Assembly (NCBI GenBank): GCA_023399675.1
Contig: JAEWOM010000042.1
Span: 1 to 5,099 of the forward strand
Length of the DNA stretch: 5,099 nucleotides
Direction of reading: 5' to 3'
DNA from: Bacteroidota bacterium
GTDB lineage: Bacteria > Bacteroidota > Bacteroidia > Flavobacteriales > Weeksellaceae
The translations under genes were made by a program, and so were the position numbers. Below are positions 1-5,099 of this stretch, piece by piece. The stretch's first letter is position 1; each line of letters begins with the position of its first letter. Below the pieces are notes generated by a model. That model made no database searches. It had not been told where the DNA came from and saw only the letters and a program-made list of their open reading frames with translations.

Positions 1-837
1 CCATTTGGTTTTATATATCTGCGTGAAGCACTTAACAAGAAAATTGTAGGAAGACGGGATATTACAGATCTTACAGACATTCCGATTATCGGAGAAATAC
101 CAAGAATGAAAACGGCTGCGTCATCTATTATACAGCCGAATGATGTTTCACCGATTGCAGAAGCATTCAGGATTTTGATGACGAACCTGAAATATCTGCT
201 GGCTTCCGGCCCTTCCGCGAAGAAAGTAATGCTTACCTCTTCTGTAAAAGGGGAGGGTAAGACATTCATTTCTGTTAACCTGGCTTTGGTTATGGCTTCA
301 GGCGGAAGTAAAGTTCTGGTTATTGGTTCCGATATCAGGAATCCGCAGCTGCAGCGATACAAACCTGAAATGAAAAACGCTGACGGCCTTACAGAATTTT
401 TGCACGGTACAGTAACTGATGTCGATCAGATTATTCATCCGAGTGGTTTCCATCCGAACTGCGATTTCATTTATTCAGGTAAAATTCCGCCAAATCCTGC
501 AGATTTGCTGATGAACGGCAGATATTCTGAATTACTGGAAAGCGTGGAAAACAGATACGATTATGTCCTTATGGACACGGCTCCACTGATGCTGGTTACC
601 GATTCCTTCCTGATTTCGGATTTAGCGGATGCTACAGTTTATATCGTACGTTCGGAATATTCAGAAGAAGACTTTATCACTTTTGTTGAAAATGCGGCAG
701 ATTCGAAGAAAATTCACAACGCGAGCATTGCGATCAACGATATTTCGAGACAGAACTTCGGCTATGGTAATACCTATGGCTACGGCTATCACGCTACAGA
801 AAAGAAATGGTGGCATTTCTTTAAGAGAGACTCCTGA
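1..837 (+). CDS. wzc: Wzc-like BY-kinase / polysaccharide co-polymerase, C-terminal part (5' end outside window)
   Basis: This is the cytoplasmic tyrosine autokinase half of a Wzc-type inner-membrane protein that controls chain length and export of a surface polysaccharide. The frame is open from base 1, so the ATG at 106 is internal; 278 residues are visible. They begin at the end of TM2 (PFGFIYL), followed by the usual linker with IPIIGEIPR. Kinase motifs, numbered from the first visible residue: EAFRILM 54-60 (the EX2RX2R oligomerisation site), Walker A TSSVKGEGKT 79-88, Walker A' VLVIGSDIRNP 105-115, and Walker B YVLMDTAP 188-195. The tail has a tyrosine cluster (Y255, Y259, Y261, Y263; bases 763-789) and then KKWW, matching the trans-phosphorylated tail of the family. 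Two motif positions are unusual: Met for the last Arg of EX2RX2R, and Gly for the first Asp of Walker A'. The periplasmic Wzz domain should lie just upstream. Family assignment is firm; the polymer it serves is unknown. Confidence 0.95.
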   Translation, partial: PFGFIYLREALNKKIVGRRDITDLTDIPIIGEIPRMKTAASSIIQPNDVSPIAEAFRILMTNLKYLLASGPSAKKVMLTSSVKGEGKTFISVNLALVMASGGSKVLVIGSDIRNPQLQRYKPEMKNADGLTEFLHGTVTDVDQIIHPSGFHPNCDFIYSGKIPPNPADLLMNGRYSELLESVENRYDYVLMDTAPLMLVTDSFLISDLADATVYIVRSEYSEEDFITFVENAADSKKIHNASIAINDISRQNFGYGNTYGYGYHATEKKWWHFFKRDS

Positions 838-846
838 TTGAAAACC

Positions 847-867
847 GCACGCTGATTGACAGTGTGC
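847..867 (+). other. Intercistronic hairpin between kinase and flippase genes
   Basis: The arms GCACGCTG (847-854) and CAGTGTGC (860-867) pair over 8 bp with a single G-U wobble around the 5-base loop ATTGA. The hairpin begins 10 bases after the kinase stop codon and ends 18 bases before the proposed TTG start of the flippase. It is followed by AAAATAC rather than a T-tract, so on the + strand it is not a canonical intrinsic terminator. It could protect or process the mRNA, or modulate flippase translation, but those roles are inference. The rest of the 48-bp spacer shows no recognisable promoter. Confidence 0.5.
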
Positions 868-885
868 AAAATACTTACCTGAAAA

Positions 886-2181
886 TTGCTGAGTATACTT
901 AAAAACAAAATTTCCGGAAGTGGAGCCGGCGAGTTGCTGAAAGTTTTCTCGTTTACGGGTCTTTCGATGCTGGTAAAGTTGTGTACGAGCTTTTTAATGG
1001 TGAAAGTAGTCGCAGCGATTATTGGTCCTGCAGGTACAGCATTGGTTGGTCAGCTTCAGAATTTTATTGCAATTTTCACTTCTATCGGTAGTGGCGGTAT
1101 AAATAACGGTGTTGTAAAATTTGTTTCGGAATACCGGGAAGATGCTGAAGAACTGGATTATTCAATCAGTACCGGTTTTCTGCTCACACTTTTTTTTGCG
1201 ACATTGGCAGGATTGGTTTCAGCAGTTTTCTGTATGCCGCTGAGTGAATGGATTTTGAATGACAGCAGCTACTACTATTTGTTTATCATATTCGGATTCA
1301 GCCTTGTTTTTGTTTCTCTGAATAATTTTTTTCTGTCTGTTGTCAACGGTTTTACGCAGTACAGAACATATGTAAGCATCAGTATGATTACCAGCGTTAT
1401 GGGACTGGTCCTGACGGTTTTGCTGGCTTTGTTATACGAACTTCCGGGCGTTCTTTTGGCGTTGGTAACTTATCAGGGGATTATGCTTTTTGCAACCCTT
1501 TTCATTCTGCGAAAAGAAAAATGGCTGTCTGCACAGTTATGGAGAAGCATCAAAAGAAACACTACCCAAAAGTATTTTACTTTTACTGCCATGGCTTTTG
1601 TGACGGCGTTGACGGTTCCGGTTGCACAGTTAATAATAAGAAGTTACATTATTGATGGATTCTCACTTACGGTTGCCGGCTTCTGGGAATCTGTCAATAA
1701 GATCTCTGCGATGTTTCTGCTTTTTATTACATCTTCTTTCAGTGTTTATTACCTTCCGAAACTTGCGCAAACGCATGTTCCTGCAAAACTTAGATCTGAA
1801 ATTTTAAAAACGTATGCGGTTATGCTCCCAATAACTGCTGTAGCACTTGTCGCGATATTTCTGTTTCGTGAATTCGTCATCCGGCTGGTTTTTACTGAAG
1901 AATTTCTGCCGATGGAACCGCTCTTTCAGTGGCAGTTGCTCGGTGATTTTTTTAAGATCAGCAGCTGGCTGCTTGCGTTTGTTATGGTGGCAAAATCCAT
2001 GTTGAGGCCATATATCATCACAGAAATCATTTTTGCTGTCATAATGGTTGCTGCTTCCGTGTTTTTTGTTGATAAAAACGGTGTCATTGGTGCAACGCAG
2101 GCATACTGTCTCACTTATTTTCTGTATTGTGTGGTGATGCTCGTACTTTTTAGAAAACTGTTATTCTCTGCAACATCATGA
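886..2181 (+). CDS. wzx: Wzx lipid-linked repeat-unit flippase, WzxE branch (MOP superfamily)
   Basis: This is a 431-residue polytopic inner-membrane protein that would flip undecaprenyl-diphosphate-linked oligosaccharide units from the cytoplasmic to the periplasmic face. About 12 hydrophobic segments are visible, roughly at residues 20-47, 56-76, 95-117, 129-153, 161-184, 187-207, 231-255, 265-288, 305-328, 353-370, 375-395 and 400-423. From memory of E. coli WzxE (416 aa), the match is extensive: GPAG 47-50, a segment with LTVPVAQ 242-248, ITSSFSVYYLPKL 281-293, FQWQLLGD 347-354, AKSMLRPYIITE 369-380 and GATQAY 402-407. The start is uncertain. TGA at 880-882 closes the frame, so the longest form starts at TTG 886 behind an A-rich stretch. 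The first ATG (967) lies inside TM1 and is too late. A TTG at 934, 8 bases after GGAG, would give about 415 aa, nearly the WzxE length. I prefer 886 because Bacteroidota homologues as I remember them carry an extra N-terminal stretch like MLSILKNKISGSGA. The stop overlaps the next gene's ATG (ATGA). The transported glycan is unknown. Confidence 0.92.
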   Translation: MLSILKNKISGSGAGELLKVFSFTGLSMLVKLCTSFLMVKVVAAIIGPAGTALVGQLQNFIAIFTSIGSGGINNGVVKFVSEYREDAEELDYSISTGFLLTLFFATLAGLVSAVFCMPLSEWILNDSSYYYLFIIFGFSLVFVSLNNFFLSVVNGFTQYRTYVSISMITSVMGLVLTVLLALLYELPGVLLALVTYQGIMLFATLFILRKEKWLSAQLWRSIKRNTTQKYFTFTAMAFVTALTVPVAQLIIRSYIIDGFSLTVAGFWESVNKISAMFLLFITSSFSVYYLPKLAQTHVPAKLRSEILKTYAVMLPITAVALVAIFLFREFVIRLVFTEEFLPMEPLFQWQLLGDFFKISSWLLAFVMVAKSMLRPYIITEIIFAVIMVAASVFFVDKNGVIGATQAYCLTYFLYCVVMLVLFRKLLFSATS

Positions 2182-3254
2182 AAATCATCATTCCGCTAAC
2201 CGTTGATTTTGGGCCTGCAGGAGGTTTTCGTGTGCTGTCGCAACTGGCAAATTACTGGATTGATGCGGGGCACGATGTTTCTTTTCTCACCTATCATCAA
2301 TTCAGAAAACCGTATTACCCTACCAAAGCGAACATGATTTTTTATGATGGTTTCGGAAGAATTGTTTCGGGAAATGTAGCCGATTTTGCTCCGGTTAAAA
2401 GCCTTCAGTTACGATGGGCTGCAAAATCCGCTCTGGGTAAACTTCAGGCTGATGTCGTGCTTGCAACACAGAGTTTTTCCGCTGCACCGGTCGCGAAATC
2501 AAAAATTGGTGCCAAAAAATTTTATTATGTACAGGCGTACGAACCCGACTTTTATCTGGAAGGGGGTATGAAGAACCGGTTGTTTCACCGAATTGCTGAA
2601 AAATCATATTCCTATGCGCTCGAAACCATTGTGAATGCTGAAATGTACCGCGACTACAAAGGCATCACTTCCGAAAGGGTGGTGCTTCCCGGGCTTGATG
2701 CCGCTGTTTATTATCCGAAAAAACAGAAACTCACCAAAAAAGATACTTTTATCTTTGGGACAATCGCGAGAAAGGAAAAAGTGAAAGGAACGGAATATGT
2801 TATCGAGGCATTCAGGAAACTGCGTTCAAAATACGGCAGCCAGGTGGAACTGCACGCGGCTTTTGGTGATGATTCACTTGCAGAAATTAGCGGAATAAAA
2901 ATTTTGAAGCCGGACGGTGATGAGAATCTGGCCGATTTTTACCGTTCAATCGATTGCTATATCTGCGCGGGTACTTTTCAGCTCAATGCGGTTCATTATC
3001 CGGTTATTGAAACGATGGCATGTAAAACGGCACTGATTACAACAGGTTATTATCCGTCGAATTCACAGAATGCAACTTTGGTAAGTCCTGAGAACAGCGA
3101 TGCGATTGTAAAAGCAGCGGAAATGCTAATGAATGAACCTGAACGTGCCGAAAGGAAAGCCGAAATCGCACTGCAGGAAATTGCACAGTTTTACTGGCCT
3201 CATATAGCAGAGAAAATGCTGAATTATTTTAAAGAAAACCAATCTGAGTTCTGA
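2178..3254 (+). CDS. Glycosyltransferase, GT-B fold, GT4-like
   Basis: This 358-residue cytoplasmic or membrane-associated enzyme probably adds one sugar from a nucleotide-sugar donor to the lipid-linked repeat unit. The N-terminal half is a Rossmann-like domain with the glycine-rich acceptor loop GPAGGFRVL (12-20) followed by a segment containing AGHDVSFLTY (30-39). The C-terminal donor domain starts near residue 191 with FIFGTIARKEKVKG (191-204), where R198/K199 and K203 fit the basic phosphate-contacting site. It continues with an SIDCYICAG strand (257-265) and the signature region ending VIETMAC (276-282). E278 fits the second Glu of the family's EX7E motif, but the position of the first Glu is N270, giving N-x7-E. 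Length is normal for the family. The ATG overlaps the flippase stop by four bases, and its own stop overlaps the next start by one base, so it is translated as part of the operon. Sugar and linkage cannot be read from the sequence. Confidence 0.9.
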   Translation: MKIIIPLTVDFGPAGGFRVLSQLANYWIDAGHDVSFLTYHQFRKPYYPTKANMIFYDGFGRIVSGNVADFAPVKSLQLRWAAKSALGKLQADVVLATQSFSAAPVAKSKIGAKKFYYVQAYEPDFYLEGGMKNRLFHRIAEKSYSYALETIVNAEMYRDYKGITSERVVLPGLDAAVYYPKKQKLTKKDTFIFGTIARKEKVKGTEYVIEAFRKLRSKYGSQVELHAAFGDDSLAEISGIKILKPDGDENLADFYRSIDCYICAGTFQLNAVHYPVIETMACKTALITTGYYPSNSQNATLVSPENSDAIVKAAEMLMNEPERAERKAEIALQEIAQFYWPHIAEKMLNYFKENQSEF

Positions 3255-4288
3255 TGATTGCAACATTGCTGGTGGTGTTCTTTTTTATAGCTGTTCTCGT
3301 TCTGATGGACATCAAAAACCGCATTGTCAGTAATATTCTTCTAGGAGTTATCGGTATAGTTTTGGTCCTGATCGCAGGCTTTAGACCTCCGGATGTAGGC
3401 AAGGATTATTATGTTTATAAAAACTACTGGTATACCATGAACATTCAGGGTACGGTAGAAGAATCTTTCGTCATTATCCGTGATATTTTGAAGTACAACC
3501 TAGAGTATGGTATAACGTCTCTATTCATCACGTTCGCAATTTTAGGAGTTTCCGCAAAGTTGTGGGGAATCCGGGTGATGGCATTCAATCTTTATGCAAG
3601 TGTGCTGGTGTACTTCAGTCATTACTATATCCTGCATGAATTTACGCAGATTAGGGTAGGTGTTGCAACCGGTATTATGCTGCTTTCCCTTTATTTTATC
3701 TATAAAAGAAATCTTGCAGCTTTTCTTACAGTTGCTCTTGCAGCAGTAATCTTTCATTACAGTCTCGTTTTACTTATTCCGCTGTATTTTCTTGGTAACG
3801 GCAAAAACCTGAAGGTCTTTTACTTTCTGGTTCCTGCTGCCTATATATATTATTTCATGAGCAGTGTGTTGAATTTCACGATTCCGATACCATATTTTCA
3901 AGAACGTATTGATGCATACCAAACCTTACAGGATCTCGGTTTTATCGATGTGGAAGAAATTAATGTGTTTAATGCGGTGCTTCTTGTAAGGGTTGTTTTA
4001 CTTTATACATTCATGATTTTTGCTGATAGAATTGCAGAGCAGGACAACAGGATTTATATCCTGGTGAAAATCTACGCGCTTTCCCTCTTCAGTTTTCTTT
4101 TTTTAGCGAAGATGCCGGTTTTCGCATTCCGGGTTCAGGAACTGCTGGGTGTTGTGGAAATCCTGTTGATACCTTACGTAATGATTCTAATTCCGGGAAA
4201 ATTACCGGGGAAATTAGCGCTCATCGGTATAGCACTCTCTTTTCTGCTGTTTGATATTTTCTATGTTAAATTACTGGTGGATATATGA
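3254..4288 (+). CDS. EpsG-family polytopic membrane protein, probable Wzy polysaccharide polymerase
   Basis: This is a 344-residue integral membrane protein with about nine or ten hydrophobic segments and a soluble-looking loop near residues 212-238. It carries the landmarks of the EpsG family: AGFRPPDVGKDYYVY (41-55; R44, G49, D51, Y55), LEYG (83-86) before a membrane helix, HEFTQIRVGVA (128-138, with R134), the FHYS histidine (H168) at the end of a helix, and FRVQELLGVVE (292-302) near the C-terminus. EpsG proteins are generally regarded as polymerases that join flipped repeat units at the outer face of the inner membrane. The position beside a Wzx flippase and two glycosyltransferases fits that job. 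No other polymerase candidate is visible in the window. ATG 3254 shares one base with the upstream TGA. Family membership is strong; polymerase activity is inferred from family and context. Confidence 0.88.
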   Translation: MIATLLVVFFFIAVLVLMDIKNRIVSNILLGVIGIVLVLIAGFRPPDVGKDYYVYKNYWYTMNIQGTVEESFVIIRDILKYNLEYGITSLFITFAILGVSAKLWGIRVMAFNLYASVLVYFSHYYILHEFTQIRVGVATGIMLLSLYFIYKRNLAAFLTVALAAVIFHYSLVLLIPLYFLGNGKNLKVFYFLVPAAYIYYFMSSVLNFTIPIPYFQERIDAYQTLQDLGFIDVEEINVFNAVLLVRVVLLYTFMIFADRIAEQDNRIYILVKIYALSLFSFLFLAKMPVFAFRVQELLGVVEILLIPYVMILIPGKLPGKLALIGIALSFLLFDIFYVKLLVDI

Positions 4289-5099
4289 CTTTAGCACTGT
4301 TAATGTCCGTTTATAACGGTGAGAATTACCTTCAACAGCAACTGGAATCTTTAGTAAATCAGCAGTATCACGACTGGAAACTGTTTATCAGAGATGACTG
4401 TTCAACCGATAACACACAACAGATTATCGGTGAATTTGCAGCAGAGTATCCCAATATTACTGTATTGCCCGGTCATGAGAAGAATCTCGGACCTGCCGAT
4501 AGTTTTCTGCATATTCTGAAAGAAGTTGACGCTCCGTATTACATGTTCTGCGATCAGGACGATGTGTGGATGAAGGATAAAATCTCGGTGATGATGAATG
4601 CGATGCAAGAGGCAGAAAAAACATACGGGAAGATTCCGCTTATGGTTATTTCTGATGCAATTGTCACCGACGAAAAACTGAACAAAGTCTCCCATTCTTT
4701 TTGGAATCTGAATAAATTTCCACCCGAATTACTCCTGCAGAATACCGCCTATATCAGCATCTTCAATGCGGCGCCGGGATGTACCATGCTTTTCAACAGA
4801 GATTTGAAGGATGTTTTGCCTCTAAATAATTCTAAAATCCTCATGCACGACTGGTTTGTAATGATATTTGCTTTAAAAAAAGGAAAAGTGATTGTCGAAC
4901 CCAAACCTTTGATGTTCTATCGCCAACACGGAAATAATGCAATCGGAGCTACAAGGGTAACATTACTCGATAAATTGAAATCAGTACTGTTTACCTCCGC
5001 GGAAAGAAGTGCCAGAGAACGTGAAGTCTATCAGTTTGTAAAGCAGTTCACCCACATTTCTAAACTGCAATTTTACATTTTAAAACTGCAATTCAATAT
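4285..5099 (+). CDS. Glycosyltransferase family 2, RgpB/rhamnosyltransferase-like (3' end outside window)
   Basis: The frame stays open to the right edge, giving 271 residues without a stop; the family usually runs about 300, so little is probably missing. The GT-A fold starts at the first residues with LLMSVYNGENYLQQQLESL (5-23), then FIRDDCSTDNT (34-44) for nucleotide binding. FCDQDDVW (88-95) contains the metal-binding acidic cluster; this DQDDVW form is typical of the RgpB-like subgroup, which includes L-rhamnosyltransferases. MHDW (187-190) supplies the likely catalytic base D189, and FYRQHGNNAIGA (211-222) is another subgroup hallmark. The usual DDGSTD has Cys instead of Gly (C39). The ATG lies in an ATGA overlap with the polymerase stop. 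Role: transfer of a sugar, possibly rhamnose, to the lipid-linked repeat unit in the cytoplasm. The rhamnose suggestion rests only on subgroup resemblance. Confidence 0.93.
   Translation, partial: MTLALLMSVYNGENYLQQQLESLVNQQYHDWKLFIRDDCSTDNTQQIIGEFAAEYPNITVLPGHEKNLGPADSFLHILKEVDAPYYMFCDQDDVWMKDKISVMMNAMQEAEKTYGKIPLMVISDAIVTDEKLNKVSHSFWNLNKFPPELLLQNTAYISIFNAAPGCTMLFNRDLKDVLPLNNSKILMHDWFVMIFALKKGKVIVEPKPLMFYRQHGNNAIGATRVTLLDKLKSVLFTSAERSAREREVYQFVKQFTHISKLQFYILKLQFN
5062..5093 (+). repeat. Short in-frame direct repeat in the GT2 gene
   Basis: AAACTGCAATT occurs at 5062-5072 and again at 5083-5093, exactly 21 bases (seven codons) apart and in frame. The protein therefore reads KLQFYIL followed by KLQFN. 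It looks like a small tandem duplication in the C-terminal helical part of the glycosyltransferase. The window ends six bases later, so further copies cannot be excluded. Confidence 0.45.

Noticed and set aside
106..837. Treating the kinase as a separate short CapB-type protein starting at ATG 106.
   Set aside because: The same frame is open from base 1 and encodes the post-TM2 linker typical of fused Wzc proteins, so the ATG is internal.
629..841. 70-codon + strand open frame overlapping the end of the kinase gene.
   Set aside because: It is an out-of-frame shadow of the well-supported kinase C-terminus and has no family features.
847..867. Reading the spacer hairpin as a rho-independent terminator for the kinase gene.
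   Set aside because: On the + strand it is followed by AAAATAC, not a T-tract. On the minus strand a short T run follows, but no minus-strand gene ends there.
825..902. Short open frame across the spacer (frame 3) reading through to TAA at 900-902, with a protein-like peptide ending KIAEYT.
   Set aside because: It has no ATG/GTG/TTG start in that frame, only about 25 codons, overlaps both flanking genes and matches nothing I recognise. It is probably chance.
2750..2757. TATCTTTG, a match to the Bacteroidota -7 promoter box TAnnTTTG.
   Set aside because: It sits inside the GT4 coding sequence (the codons for FIFG), with no -33 TTTG/TTG element at the right distance and no gene start downstream.
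4402..4695. 97-codon open frame on the minus strand.
   Set aside because: It lies wholly inside the GT2 gene opposite its conserved FCDQDDVW region. Its His/Cys-rich composition is typical of an antisense shadow.

Overview
The window is a 5.1 kb piece of a Wzx/Wzy-type surface polysaccharide (capsule, exopolysaccharide or O-antigen-like) locus. It holds five genes, all on the + strand and tightly packed. It probably comes from a member of the Bacteroidota, with the Flavobacteriia / Chryseobacterium group as my best guess. The reasons are moderate-to-low G+C (about 40% by eye on sampled lines), almost no Shine-Dalgarno sequences before starts, and a tyrosine kinase with a GxDIRNP-type Walker A' motif. 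The taxon is inferred, because there is no rRNA or other marker gene here.

Layout. Positions 1-837 are the 3' part of a Wzc-like polysaccharide co-polymerase/BY-kinase; its periplasmic Wzz half lies upstream of the window. A 48-bp spacer follows (838-885) and contains a clean 8-bp-stem hairpin. Positions 886-2181 encode a 12-TM Wzx flippase of the WzxE branch, apparently starting at TTG. Positions 2178-3254 encode a GT-B (GT4-like) glycosyltransferase, 3254-4288 an EpsG-family membrane protein that is probably the Wzy polymerase, and 4285-5099 a GT2 (RgpB/rhamnosyltransferase-like) glycosyltransferase cut by the right edge. The last three junctions overlap by 4, 1 and 4 bases, so these four genes form one translationally coupled operon.

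How they work together (family knowledge plus inference). The two glycosyltransferases add sugars to an undecaprenyl-linked repeat unit on the cytoplasmic face. The flippase turns the unit to the periplasmic side and the EpsG/Wzy protein polymerises it. The Wzc kinase controls chain length and export through cycles of tyrosine phosphorylation. The initiating sugar transferase, the Wza exporter, the Wzb phosphatase and the sugar-nucleotide synthesis genes are not in the window.

I see no mobile element, CRISPR array, RNA gene or novel system. The most noteworthy points are the hairpin plus non-ATG start between kinase and flippase, and substitutions in two usually conserved motifs: the last Arg of the kinase EX2RX2R motif is Met, and the first Glu of the GT4 EX7E motif is Asn.
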